Of a stretch of 64,000 nt of DNA, positions 20,331 to 30,538 are shown one piece after another; position 1 is the first letter of the stretch; each line of letters begins with the position of its first letter. Both the position numbers and the translations under genes were made by a program. Source of the stretch: Nothophaeocryptopus gaeumannii (Eukaryota > Ascomycota > Dothideomycetes > Mycosphaerellales > Mycosphaerellaceae); assembly GCA_031771865.1 (NCBI GenBank), contig JASISA010000041.1, positions 186,001-250,000 on the forward strand, read 5' to 3'. A model generated the notes under the pieces. The model made no database searches and had not been told where the DNA came from. It worked only from the letters and a program-made list of their open reading frames with translations.

Positions 20331-20936
20331 ATTGATCGATTCGTGTGTTGTTGCTTTGGATCGCGTAATGCTTCGTTTCCTCGATGTATTCGTCGCTTTA
20401 GGAGACGAGGAATAGAGACAGACGAGCCTTATAAAGATCTTGTACCAAGAAAACGCGAAAGCATCTCACCTGCTTCGGTCACCCTAGACCTGTTCCTACC
20501 GTTACCGTTTGACCGAGACAAAGCTCGTGAGCTGGTGATGTAAAGAAGGAGCGAGCATCACAGGAGAGGTGGGGTGACCCGGCGTTTGCGTTGCGAGTGC
20601 GGGGTGCAGGAATGCCAATGCCACGCCGTTCTCGGTGCGCTGTCGATGAACTCGTTCGACTTCGGAAATGAAGAAAACGGGTTGTGTGTTTGGTAGGTGC
20701 GAGGTCGCGGGCAACACATGTAGTATTGGATGCTTCGGTCATCATGGTGTTCGTGATGCAGGTACCGAGAGGTTGGGAATGACAGGAGAGGCGATGACGT
20801 CGCCAAGCCACCAGGGTCCAGGAGGTGAAGCAAACGTTCGAAGGAGCTTGTGGTCGTGAGGCTCAACCTTATGAGTCCTTCAGAAGAGCGAGGGAGGAGT
20901 CTGTTGTTATAGCGTAGTGAAAGACGTGAGCCTGAG
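20331..20936. promoter_or_regulatory. Divergent promoter region, dehydrogenase / aldo-keto reductase
   Basis: The 606-bp spacer lies between start codons of two oxidoreductase genes pointing away from each other. No convincing coding frame or palindrome was identified. Confidence 0.55.
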
Positions 20937-22266
20937 ATGACATCAATTGCGGTGAGGAGAGGTCCACCTTCACAAGTGGCTCTTACCAGGTGCTTGGTCC
21001 GAAGTCGAACAACATCTCATCGTTTCAAATCCCTCATTAAGACGCAACCATCGAGACCGACTGCACAGTCTTTTGGATATTGTTTGAAGAGGTCTCTCGC
21101 GACCATGGCGACAACCAATGGCTCAGAGCTGCCCAAGATGAAGCACAAGAACCTCGGCAGCAGTGGTCTCAAGGTCTCGAAAGTCATCGTCGGGACAATG
21201 AGCTACGGCCATCCAGACTGGCAGGGATGGGTTCTTCCAGAGGAGCAGTGTGTAGCATGAACTCTCAACCACATTCGACTCTCCGCTGACCCATCCAGGT
21301 CGCTTCCATTGCTGAAGCATGCGTACGACTGCGGCATTACCACGTGGGACACCGCGGATGTGTACTCCAATGGAGACTCTGAAAGGATCATTGCAAAGGC
21401 CATTGAGAAGTACGAGAATCCGCGATCGAAACTCGTCATTCTGTCGAAATGCTACTTCGGAGTTGTCGATGATGGTAGTCAGCCCTCGATCGGTTCTGCG
21501 AGCAAGAATGAGGATGAAATGGTGAATCAGGTCGGCTTGAGTCGCAAGCACATCTTCGAAGCTGTTGAGGCGTCAGTCAAGAGACTTGGCATGTATATCG
21601 ATGTGCTGCAAATCATCGTCTGGACCACGGAACGCCCAAGAAAGAGATCATGAAGGCGTTGAACGATGTCATCGAAAAGGGTTGGGTGCGCTACATTGGC
21701 GCATCATCCATGTGGACTTGGCAGTTTCAAGAGCTGCAGTGGATTGCAAAGACCAATGGTTGGCATGAGTTCATCTCGGTGCGTCTCCTCCTAGATGAAG
21801 GTTCTCAATCTGACCCAGACACGTGGGGATATAGATGCAGAACTGGCATAATCTTCTTTACCGCGAAGAGGAGCGTGAGATGATCCCATACTGCAAGGCG
21901 ACGGGCGTTGGCCTTATCCCATGGTCCCCAGTCGCACGCGGAGTCCTGTGTCGTCCATGGAATGAGCGTAGCACTCTGCGTGAGAAGACCGATAACTTCC
22001 TGGAGAGGATGATCCGCCAGAAGGAGACCGAGATCGATAAGGCTATCGTGGATCGAGTGGAAGAGGTGGCTAAGAAGCATGGAGTCAGTATGACTTGCAT
22101 CGCCACGGCGTGGTCCATCAAGAAAGGCTGCAGTCCGATCATTGGGTTGAACAGCAAGCAGAGGATCGAGGAGGCGGTGTTCAATTCCGAGTTCGAGCTG
22201 AGTGATGAGGATGCGGCGTATATAGAAGAGCCTTACGCGCCGAAGGAAGTTGCGGGCCACGATTGA
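20937..22266 (+). CDS. Aldo-keto reductase with an internal one-base frameshift
   Basis: Three exons are defined: 20937-21247, 21299-21778 and 21835-22266. Both introns are canonical (GTGTGT...ATCCAG, GTGCGT...ATATAG). The AKR pattern is complete: KHKNLGSSGLKVSKVIVGTM, TTWDTADVYSNGDSE (catalytic Asp and Tyr), VILSKCYFG (catalytic Lys), GWVRYIGASSMW, VGLIPWSPVARGVL, CSPIIGLNS. Exon 2 changes frame near 21614: the reading goes from YIDVLQI in one frame to HGTPKKEIMKALNDVIEKG in the next. One base is missing in the IH-R-DH motif, precisely at the catalytic His codon. Total exon length is 1223 nt, one short of a multiple of three. Either a recent null allele or a sequence error. The first ATG gives a possible mitochondrial leader; the ATG at 21105 (ACCATGG) is an alternative start. 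Confidence 0.85.
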
Positions 22267-22529
22267 AGAGGCAAAGATTACATCGACAGTGAATATAGAA
22301 GTCTCCAGCTGTTTCAGACGAATTCGAGAGGTGAGGTTGATCGGAGCGGGATCGGTCGGCCCGAGCTTCACATGAAGATTGTTTCGGAAGGCACGCGTCT
22401 CGAAGCTGTCGCGACTTCTCTTTTCTCAACGTTGGCGCCTAACACCCGAGTCGCCTCCGAACTTCGTGATATTGTCCTGTTTCCTCTTCTCTTTCAACAA
22501 CCACAGCATCGCTCAAGGCAGAACACAAG

Positions 22530-23498
22530 ATGCCGACCACGAAGATCATCATCGCCCAGGCCTTGCCCGTGGACGTCACCACACTGGGCGCCCATTTCGA
22601 AGCGTACGTCAAACTCAGACCAGTCATTGACACGCTACGCCTCTGCAATCGCTTCGGTCAAGGAGCCAGAGCAACAGTCACAAAGCTACCCGTGGAGCTG
22701 ATCCAGCACATCGAGGATGACCTGATGGAAGCCAAGTGCACGGAGCTGCAAAATGCCTGGACGAGAGACTACATATGCTGGCAGGACAAGTGCAGTCTCG
22801 AACAGCACTACACTCACGATGAGCTCCTCGACATGTGGATGGATACGAGGGGAGACTGGAGCTGCGACTGCGATGATGATTGTGAATGCCCCGTCCCAAA
22901 GAAGTTGACGGCGTCTCAGATAGAAGACTTGTTGGACTCGGGCCTGGACGTGGATGATGTGCACGTCGAACAGAGGAACAGGTGGTTCTCCCGCGTGGGC
23001 ACCCCATCGGTTACAACCCGCGGCATATTCACCAAGTACGGCAGCATCTTGCTCAAGCACTTCGGCCTCTGCGCCACTACCAACCACAAGCAAGATCGCG
23101 AGAGAAATCATTCGACCGAAGCGGTACTCTACGCACCGGGCGGATACGAAAAGCTGCGAAGCTGGCAACTATTCATCGGAAGTGGATGCCTGCATGGGGA
23201 CGGATACGACTATCGTGAGCATCAAGGTTTGGAGGAAGACGGTTTCACTGAGCGTGTGAAGGTTCCGGACACTTCTGTGAGCAACACAGCTGCTCGCTTT
23301 CAGCGGGCTGCGAAGATCTTGCGTCTTCGCAAGCCATATGATAATTCAAGAGGGACCGAGGGCGCCGAGTCGGGTGTGAAGAGCTCTGGCAAGGCTGGTG
23401 ACGCGGATGCTGGCGGCGTGTGGACACCTGACTTGAGGATCATTATGACCAACAGACAAGATGAGTGGGTAGATGAGGCCCAAGAGTGTTACTGCTGA
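22530..23498 (+). CDS. Hypothetical fungal protein, F-box-like N-terminus
   Basis: Single-exon ORF of 322 residues with an ATG start in good context (AAGATGCC). The N-terminal VTKLPVELIQHIEDDLMEA resembles the LP.E....I opening of F-box-like helices that many ascomycete proteins of unknown function carry. A Cys/Asp cluster CDCDDDCECPVPKK around residues 112-125 could bind metal. The C-terminus (WTPDLRIIMTNRQDEW) looks like a conserved strand in such proteins. I do not recognise a defined family. Function unknown; an E3-adaptor role is only a suggestion from the LP-x-E motif. Confidence 0.65.
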   Translation: MPTTKIIIAQALPVDVTTLGAHFEAYVKLRPVIDTLRLCNRFGQGARATVTKLPVELIQHIEDDLMEAKCTELQNAWTRDYICWQDKCSLEQHYTHDELLDMWMDTRGDWSCDCDDDCECPVPKKLTASQIEDLLDSGLDVDDVHVEQRNRWFSRVGTPSVTTRGIFTKYGSILLKHFGLCATTNHKQDRERNHSTEAVLYAPGGYEKLRSWQLFIGSGCLHGDGYDYREHQGLEEDGFTERVKVPDTSVSNTAARFQRAAKILRLRKPYDNSRGTEGAESGVKSSGKAGDADAGGVWTPDLRIIMTNRQDEWVDEAQECYC

Positions 23499-24900
23499 AG
23501 CAGCTGTTCGATGGATGTCTTTTGATGGCGGCGAGAGCGAGAGGTTGTCAATGTGAAGAGGCACGCTCGCAGCCAACTGCGTGTATGATGTTTGTTGCTC
23601 CGCTTTGGCGATTTGCATCCTAGCTGCTGTATGGAAACAGGTGAAGTGCTGGCCAAGCATTCAGCCACCAACTCCTCCGCTCCCTCAGCATGTGCGTAGA
23701 CCGCACTTGCGCCGCCAAGCAGCGTTAACGGCTTCAGTCGTCGTAAGGTCTCATTGTCCAGAACGGCCTTCCCTTTTACTTCGCAGTCGCTGTGCTCCTT
23801 CCGCATTTGCACACTCGGCAGCTTTGACTTTCGGAGCATCTTACTATCCGTGAAGCGTGCAGCATCTGGTGCGAGCTGGAAATGTGCGTAGCAGAGCATC
23901 TGACACAACAGACCACTCGTTCGAGCTCATAGGGCGGGTGAGATCTCGGCCGACACATCCACACCCAGTCGCATAGCTCTTGTTCCAGGTAGGATCGCAA
24001 GGAAGGAGGCACCGGCTCCTGGAACTGTACATCCATTGTACGCATAGGAACCGGAAGCAATTCCTGCAGGATGAAAATATGAAGGAGAAAGGGTCGGGCA
24101 GAGCAGAGCAGCGCATGCTATCGGGAGCGCACAGTTCGTACGGTTCCCCACACCGAATGGGAAAGAAGTCCAGATCTGCGAAATGACGACAGTGAACATC
24201 TGAGCCTCAAGAAGATCATCTGCAGTTCTTGACACTATAGGCGCGGGCTCGGCGAAGGAAGAGGCTCAATACAGGTCAGGGTCTTGTCATTCTGGTCGGG
24301 GTCTCGTCATCTCGTCCGCGTGCACCGCGCATTCGTGTATCTCGCATCGTAAGCCGGTATTGATCTCGACCGTACGCCGCTTCTCGGAATGTGAAGATGT
24401 AGATCTGGAATACAGAGCGAGGATGGAGTGCGAGGGCTGGTGGCTCAGCTGTACAGTACTCTTAGAGTTCGGCGCACGGCTTCCACCGCACCCGCCGCGT
24501 TCGACTTCCAACTCCATCCCATTTGCCCATGTACTCGCAAGTCCATAGGGCTGTGTTGTTTGTTGATCGCCCGGCACGCGAGAACACTGCATTCCAAAAT
24601 GCGAGACCGTACGATGTCGGATCCCATGGGCGCTGATCTGGCTGGGATCGGACTGGTGCATAAGAAATGCTCCCGAAACACCGCAGGCCGGCGAAATGCA
24701 TCTACGTAAGCCTACCTTATGCATCACAAAACTGGACCTGGAAGGGAATGGTAATTGCAGAGCACTATCTGGATGCCAAGCTACAGTATTCTCATCCGCA
24801 AAGTCCGCCCAGCGCCTGAGAACATGCGGCCTAGGTCGGTGTCTTCTGGGCGGGCCAAGGCCTAAACAGTGGACTACTCGCGAGAACGAATAACCTAGAT
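23499..24900. other. Long intergenic region, no gene supported
   Basis: About 1.4 kb between two plus-strand genes. It contains many overlapping open frames on both strands with no domain, biased composition or splice logic. No RNA gene, transposon or repeat seen. Palindromes begin just beyond its right end. Confidence 0.5.
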
Positions 24901-24906
24901 CGGCCG

Positions 24907-25038
24907 GTGCAGTCATGACTGCACAGTACTCGGAGTACTGTCCAGCTGAGCCTCCTGCTGAGGAAGCTGCTGGGACAATATATGAACAAGCGGCCAATCG
25001 TACAAAGGTACGGCCGTACCTGGCCATTATGTATAAAA
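24907..25038 (+). promoter_or_regulatory. Promoter with three perfect palindromes and a TATA box
   Basis: Upstream of the ATG at 25080 lie an 18-bp perfect palindrome (24907-24924, GTGCAGTCA and its complement), an overlapping 19-bp inverted repeat with a one-base centre (24923-24941, ACAGTACTC-G-GAGTACTGT) and a 14-bp perfect palindrome (25007-25020, GGTACGGCCGTACC). A TATAAAA occurs at 25032-25038. Such symmetric sites suit dimeric regulators; which one is not known. Confidence 0.55.
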
Positions 25039-25079
25039 CTGACCACACAAGTTGCTAACTTTGTATGGGCTAACATTTT

Positions 25080-26299
25080 ATGGGTGGCAAGATGGCTCCG
25101 AAGGAAAAGACCAAGAGCCCGGAGGGACCGGACACACCCGCTCGAAGCAGAATGTATAAGGCGCCAGGGAAGCTAGGTGACCCAAGGATGGAGTTGTATC
25201 AAGACACCAGGGCGAACCGGAGACTAGTCGAGACACTTGGGCGATATGGCATCGATCGAAATCGCGCACCTCCATCCCTCGGGACCCTGTCGGCAACATC
25301 GACAATGGAAGAGCTGGGGAAGAGTATGGCTGAGGCCGAAGCCGGGTTTGAGAAGTTGTACGAGACGCTTCCCAATGAGCTGCCGGCAGACAAGATCGAA
25401 CTGGAAGTTGTATATGAAACCGAAACGATACCAAGAGCCGGAAACGGGAGAATTATGCTGCACATCTTCAGACCACAACTAAGAGGCGGGCCTCTTCCGT
25501 GCGTCTTGTACCTTCACGGAGGCAGCATGACGATCTTGAAGACGATGAACAAAGTCCATAAAAGATGGTGTCAGTCCTTGGCTGCACAGGGTATGGTCGT
25601 GATTGCAGTCGACTTTCGAAATGCCTGGACACCAGACGGCTTCAATCCTTATCCAGCCGGCCTGGAGGATTGCTGCGCAGCTGCACTGTATGTCCATGAT
25701 CACAAAGACCACTTCAACATTCGAAACGTAGTGTTGCAGGGTGGGGGCGGAGGTGGCAACTTGGCACTGGCGACAGCACTGAAGGGCAACCGAGAAGGCC
25801 GAGCTTGTCAAATCGACGGTATATGCGCCTGTTCTCCGTTCATCAGCGGCGCGTACAACTGGTCTTACGAAAAGAAGCTGAGCGACCTGCCCAGCCTCAT
25901 CGAGTGCAACGGGTACTACTTGAATATTGAATATCAAGCCTACCTGGCGCGAGTGTACTGCCCAAGGCCGGAGGACATGACGAACGCGCTGGTGGTAAGT
26001 AGGCCCCAATCTATCTTGCGTATCTGGGATGATGGCTAACACAGACACAGTGGCCGTATCATGCACTTCCCAAGGATATGGAAGGTCTTCCGCCACATGT
26101 CCTATCAATGGACGAGCTCGATCCGCTGAAGGATGAAGGCATGGCATACTACCGCAAGCTTAGCCTTGCAGGCGTTCGAGCCAGTGCGCACGTTAATCTA
26201 GGTCACACACATGCTGCGAGCCTAATATTTCGACAAGCGATGCCAGAGTCGAACAGGACGGCCGTGAAGAACATAGCAGCATTTGCAAAGTCCGTGTGA
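25080..26299 (+). CDS. HSL-type alpha/beta hydrolase with nucleophile Ser replaced by Gly
   Basis: Two exons, 25080-25994 and 26051-26299 (intron GTAAGT...ACACAG), give 387 residues. The oxyanion motif is present (VLYLHGGSM), as are VVIAVDFRNAW and NPYPAGLEDCCAA, typical of the hormone-sensitive lipase branch. The acid residue region SMDELDPLKDEG and a C-terminal His (NLGHTHAA) are also there. The nucleophile elbow, normally G-[DE]-S-[AG]-G, reads GGGGGG in VVLQGGGGGGNLALAT. The codons are GGG and GGC where one-base changes from GAG and AGC would give the usual Glu-Ser. The protein is otherwise intact, so it may be a non-catalytic binding protein or an early null. Start could also be the second ATG (MAPKEK). 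Confidence 0.85.
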
Positions 26300-26706
26300 G
26301 CGATCATTTTGTTGCAGCATCTTGGTGAATCGCATGAACAGTTTAAAGTCGGCTGGCCGCATTCGTTTTGCGTTGCTTTGCGTTGCACTATTTGCATGAG
26401 CGTTTCAGCATCCGAGCGATTGAGCATTTGAGCGAGGCGTTTGGTTCACGGCACGCGAGATGTATATTACACAGCGAACACCGAAGCTAAAACCCTTGGC
26501 GCATCCCACGTTTTCTTGACTCGGGTGGGATAGCTGCAGGTATGCTTGGTGGCTTGCCGTCGCTATGCCATTGGCCATGACAGCTCATTGCAAATGCATG
26601 AATAGGGAGGGGGCTTGCAAAGCTTCATCTCGACATACTTGAGGCTGACTTTAGCTTCGATACTGAACACGCGAGCAGTGATTACCAATATCTACAATTA
26701 TACATT
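26300..26706. other. Intergenic region upstream of ferroportin gene
   Basis: 407 bp with no coding frame of note. Nothing recognised besides presumed terminator and promoter. Confidence 0.5.
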
Positions 26707-28356
26707 ATGTCTATATACGGGACTGTCTCCGTCAAGCAAGCCAACAAGAATGTCCAAGAAGACATGGAAGAAATCGAGGAGGACAACCAGGAAGACGATG
26801 TCGCCGACACCGGAAACCAGAACACAACGATCTGCCAAACCACTCTCTGGCTCTTCTACAGTAGCCATGCCCTTTTCATGTGGAACAATCGATCGTACGA
26901 ATTCGTCTCCGTCCTCCTCACAGCTTCGGCCTTTCCGCACACCCTAGTGGCAGCATCAATCCGCGGCTTGTCCGCTCATCTTGCTTCTTTGGTCTTTTCG
27001 CCAAGTGTCGGGAGGTGGTGTAACAATCAAGAATCTCGGCTACGCCCTGTTCAGATAGGTATTGTCCTGCAGAGGCTGGCGATAGCTCTAGCTTGCATTG
27101 GATGGACATTACTCATCCGCGACAAAGGCAAAGACCAAAAGGATGAGATGCCTCAACGTTCTCTAAGCGATTTTAACAGACTGGCCATGTTCGCATTCCT
27201 CATCCTCCTCGGAATGATCGAACGGCTCTCTGCAGTCGGCAACCTCATCGTCGTGGAACGAGACTGGCTTCCTCTCATGGCACCAGCAGTTCAACCAGAA
27301 CAGCAAGCCGTACTACTTCGACAGACCACCTCTTCTCCCCCCAAACTCCATCTCCTCAACGCCACCGTCAAACGAATCGAACTCATTACAAAGCTAGTCA
27401 CGCCCTTAGCTGTGAGCGCAGCAGTCTTAGGTCTCGGGAGTCTAGTTGTAACAAGCTGCCTGATTTCGATATTCCAAATTTTCTCCGCTGGATTGGAGCT
27501 GTATCTTACTCAACTCGTCTATTCTCGCACACCTGCCCTCCAACACCATCGACCATTACCCACCGCAGCTGCTTCAACCACGTTCTCACACGCCAAGCAA
27601 AGTCTCCTGAGACGATACCTGCTCCTTCCACTCCGAAACTATCTAACGAGCTTCAAGCGCTATCTCTCCTCCTCGGTCTGCCTCCCCTCACTAGCCTACG
27701 CCCTCGAACCATTCTCCGTCCTCACAATGGCGGGGAGTATGTCCGCTTACCTCCTCATCATGGGATTCCCACTTGCTCAAATCACAGCTGCTCGAACGGC
27801 GAGTACGGTTGTCGAAGTCGCTTCCACCGTGCTCACGCCCCTGCTGATCTCCTGGTTTGCGAGAAGACCCAAACCCCAAACGACCTCGAGAGACAGTGTG
27901 GCCAGCCAGAGGAATCTCGAACCGTTGATCAAAGTCGGCCTCCTCGGCCTTTCATGGCAGGTGCTTTGTCTCGTACCCGCGACAATCGTCCTGGTCATCG
28001 TCAATCAACTCTCGCCTGAGGCATCCATAGACCGTTCGATATCATCCGCGACTGCCGTTCTCTTCGCGTCCCTCGCACTTTCCCGTCTGGGACCTTTCGC
28101 CTTCTCGCTTGTGGAGCAACAGATCGTTCAGCTGGAGATTCATGCAGTGCAGAGGATTGAGTTTTCAGGTGTCGAGACGGGGTTATTGGATGCTGCTGAG
28201 TTGGCGAGATGGGCTATGTTGGGGTTATTGGGGAGGCCGAGGGAGTTTCGATGGGTGGCGGGTGTGAGTTTCTTAGGTGTGTTGGTTAGTCTATTCATGT
28301 TCGGTACTTGGGTTGCGAGGAGGCGAAGGAACGACAGACAACAACCGAGAGCTTGA
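26707..28356 (+). CDS. Ferroportin-like (SLC40/FPN1) iron exporter
   Basis: Intronless, 549 residues. After a 40-residue acidic N-terminus (EDMEEIEEDNQEDD), the FPN1 family pattern appears. It runs LWLFYSSHALFMWNNRSYEFVSVLL (TM1, usual SH.LS.WG.R.W.F), FPHTLVAASIRGLSAHLASLVFSPSVGRWCN (TM2-3 with the D/N-R loop), LGMIERLSAVGNLIVVERDW, and LNATVKRIELITKLVTPLAV (usual LN...RRIDL.CKL..P). About ten to twelve hydrophobic segments are visible, including AYLLIMGFPLAQITAARTASTVVEVASTV. The family exports ferrous iron across plasma or vacuolar membranes. In fungi its members are scattered and poorly studied. It ends 37 bp before the converging mccA stop. Confidence 0.88.
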   Translation: MSIYGTVSVKQANKNVQEDMEEIEEDNQEDDVADTGNQNTTICQTTLWLFYSSHALFMWNNRSYEFVSVLLTASAFPHTLVAASIRGLSAHLASLVFSPSVGRWCNNQESRLRPVQIGIVLQRLAIALACIGWTLLIRDKGKDQKDEMPQRSLSDFNRLAMFAFLILLGMIERLSAVGNLIVVERDWLPLMAPAVQPEQQAVLLRQTTSSPPKLHLLNATVKRIELITKLVTPLAVSAAVLGLGSLVVTSCLISIFQIFSAGLELYLTQLVYSRTPALQHHRPLPTAAASTTFSHAKQSLLRRYLLLPLRNYLTSFKRYLSSSVCLPSLAYALEPFSVLTMAGSMSAYLLIMGFPLAQITAARTASTVVEVASTVLTPLLISWFARRPKPQTTSRDSVASQRNLEPLIKVGLLGLSWQVLCLVPATIVLVIVNQLSPEASIDRSISSATAVLFASLALSRLGPFAFSLVEQQIVQLEIHAVQRIEFSGVETGLLDAAELARWAMLGLLGRPREFRWVAGVSFLGVLVSLFMFGTWVARRRRNDRQQPRA

Positions 28357-28393
28357 ACGAACACATATATTTCACGTTGGATAGATAGTCCAC

Positions 28394-30538
28394 TCAAGAT
28401 TGTCCTTCATTTTCACCACCCTCAAACTCAACCAAGCCCGTCCCCGCCTTCACCACATCCCCCGCTTTATGAACAACTCTCCCAATTTTCCCATCCTGCG
28501 GACTCCTTATAACAGTCTCCATCTTCATACTCTCAATGACCACCAACGCCTGATTCTTCTTCACATCCTGGCCCGCCTGCACTTCCACCCTCAAGACCTT
28601 ACACGGCATAGGCGCCACGACACCATTCGCCACATCTTTCATGCCCAGCATAGCTTCGAGGAACTTGGGACGGGCGAGGTGCAGACGGTATTGTCGACCT
28701 TGTTGAAAGAGTGTGAGGGAGGTGGTTTCAGGATCGCGGATGATCGTTGTTGAGAGGCGGGTATGCGAGAAGAAAGAGGTGAGTGTATGGGTTTTGGGGT
28801 TGTAGGTGGATGTTGTTGTGTAAGTTTCGTCATTGACCGTTATGGAGAACTGGTCCGGGGATGTTTTGAGGATTTGGACGGGGACGGGTTTGTTGGTTTT
28901 CTGGGGGTCGGTGGAGGTTTCGACAAGGTGGAAGGAGCGTGGTTGGGGCGTGAAGCCGAAGCCGATTTTCCGAAGGGGTTGGAATGGAGAGGTCGAGATG
29001 GTGTTGGTTTTGGGTTGCTCTGCTTCGTAGAGGCCGATGGCTGCTTGCGCCCAGACTTCGTTTGTGATGGGTTCGAGAGCGAAGAGCTCGTCGTAGTGCT
29101 TGGGGATATAGCCTGTTTCGACATCGCCGTTGATGAAGTCTTGGCTCTGGCAGCATCTCTTCACGAATTCGATGTTGGTGATTGGGCCTGCGATTTCGTA
29201 TTCTTCCAACGCAGCGGCCATCTTCTGTAAGGTTGCTGTCCTGTCAGGCCCGCTGACGATCAGTTTCGCGATCATGGGATCGTAGTGACTTGATACTTCG
29301 TCACCTTCCACAAAGCCCGCGTCTATTCGAACGCTCTCGGTGATTGGTGGTTCTCGCAGGTGAAGCAGCTTGCCTGTTGAGGGGATGAAGTTCATCCTGG
29401 GATCTTCAGCATAAATGCGCGCCTCGATGGCGTGGCCTCTGCTCTTAATCTGCTCGTGCACTTCTTCCTGTGTCAGTGGGAGCTTGCCGCCCCCAGCAAC
29501 GATGATCTGCCATTTGACCAAATCTTCTCCGGTGACCATTTCAGTCACAGGGTGCTCGACTTGCAGTCTGGTGTTCATCTCCATGAAGAAGAAATCGCCG
29601 GAATCGTTATCGAAGATAAACTCTACTGTCCCGGCACCCTCGTACCCGACTGCGAGGGCCGCTTGCCTCGCCTTCTCCCACAGGTCTTGTCGAATCTCTT
29701 CAGGTAGGTTGGGCGCCGGGCTTTCCTCTAAGATTTTCTGATGCCTTCGCTGAATACTGCAATCCCTCTCGCCTAGTGCCACACAATTGCCGTGCTTGTC
29801 TGCAAACACCTGCACTTCGATGTGTCTCGGAGTCGTGATGTACTTCTCTACCAGCATGACATCGTCGCCGAATGAGCTTCTGGCTTCAGACTTGGCAGAG
29901 TCAAGCTGCTGATGGAATTCGTCCGACTTCGTGACAATCCTCATGCCCTTACCGCCACCGCCTTTCACAGCTTTCAACAGTACAGGATACTCAATCTTCT
30001 CAGCTCGTTGCTCCAAATACTTGGGATCTTGATTAGCGCCATGATAGCCTGGAATGCAAGGCACACCGGCTTCTGTCATAATCTCTTTGCTCCGCGACTT
30101 GTCACCCATCGCCTCGATAGCCTTCCACGGAGGACCAATGAACTTTACCCCAGCATCTGTGCATGCTTTTGCGAAAGCTGCATTCTCGGAGAGGAAGCCA
30201 TACCCTGGATGGATTGCCTCACAGCCTTGTTGCTTGGCCACTTCGATGATGCGAGAGCCATTGAGGTATTGATCTGTAGAGCCTAGATTCACTGCGAATG
30301 GCGAGCTGAGGGCATGCTGGCTGTTTCGGTCTGGGTCCGTAAACAGGGTCGTTGTGCGGATGCCATACTGAGAGGCTGTTCGGCCTACACGAAGAGCGAT
30401 CTCACCACGATTGGCGATTAAGATGGACTTCAATGGCTCTGGAGACTCGGTTGTCGTTGATTGCCATCTACTCCCTCGCTTGGCCAAGGCGGAATTAGTG
30501 GAGGGCCGGAGTGAGCGTATTCTTGATGTGGTCTTCAT
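28394..30538 (-). CDS. mccA: 3-Methylcrotonyl-CoA carboxylase, biotin-carrying alpha subunit
   Basis: Intronless, 714 residues from the ATG at 30538; the frame extends upstream to 30688 but that part looks like 5' UTR. A basic, Ser/Arg-rich leader (MKTTSRIRSLRPS...RGSRWQS) fits mitochondrial import. The biotin carboxylase part starts ILIANRGEIALRVGRTA. It carries the ATP-grasp glycine loop KAVKGGGGKGMRIV, RDCSIQRRHQKILEE and EMNTRLQVEHPVTE. The C-terminal carrier domain has VVIESMKMET with the biotinylated Lys at about position 672. With the beta subunit it carboxylates 3-methylcrotonyl-CoA in leucine breakdown. Length matches fungal orthologues. The beta subunit and isovaleryl-CoA dehydrogenase genes, clustered with it in some fungi, are not in this window. 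Confidence 0.96.
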   Translation of the reverse strand: MKTTSRIRSLRPSTNSALAKRGSRWQSTTTESPEPLKSILIANRGEIALRVGRTASQYGIRTTTLFTDPDRNSQHALSSPFAVNLGSTDQYLNGSRIIEVAKQQGCEAIHPGYGFLSENAAFAKACTDAGVKFIGPPWKAIEAMGDKSRSKEIMTEAGVPCIPGYHGANQDPKYLEQRAEKIEYPVLLKAVKGGGGKGMRIVTKSDEFHQQLDSAKSEARSSFGDDVMLVEKYITTPRHIEVQVFADKHGNCVALGERDCSIQRRHQKILEESPAPNLPEEIRQDLWEKARQAALAVGYEGAGTVEFIFDNDSGDFFFMEMNTRLQVEHPVTEMVTGEDLVKWQIIVAGGGKLPLTQEEVHEQIKSRGHAIEARIYAEDPRMNFIPSTGKLLHLREPPITESVRIDAGFVEGDEVSSHYDPMIAKLIVSGPDRTATLQKMAAALEEYEIAGPITNIEFVKRCCQSQDFINGDVETGYIPKHYDELFALEPITNEVWAQAAIGLYEAEQPKTNTISTSPFQPLRKIGFGFTPQPRSFHLVETSTDPQKTNKPVPVQILKTSPDQFSITVNDETYTTTSTYNPKTHTLTSFFSHTRLSTTIIRDPETTSLTLFQQGRQYRLHLARPKFLEAMLGMKDVANGVVAPMPCKVLRVEVQAGQDVKKNQALVVIESMKMETVIRSPQDGKIGRVVHKAGDVVKAGTGLVEFEGGENEGQS

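Noticed and set aside
20479..20866. Minus-strand frames in the dehydrogenase/reductase promoter region
   Set aside because: Low-complexity His/Arg/Ser content, no domain, and location in a shared promoter.
24287..25048. 253-residue minus-strand ORF
   Set aside because: Unusual composition, no motif, overlaps the palindrome-bearing promoter of the gene at 25080.
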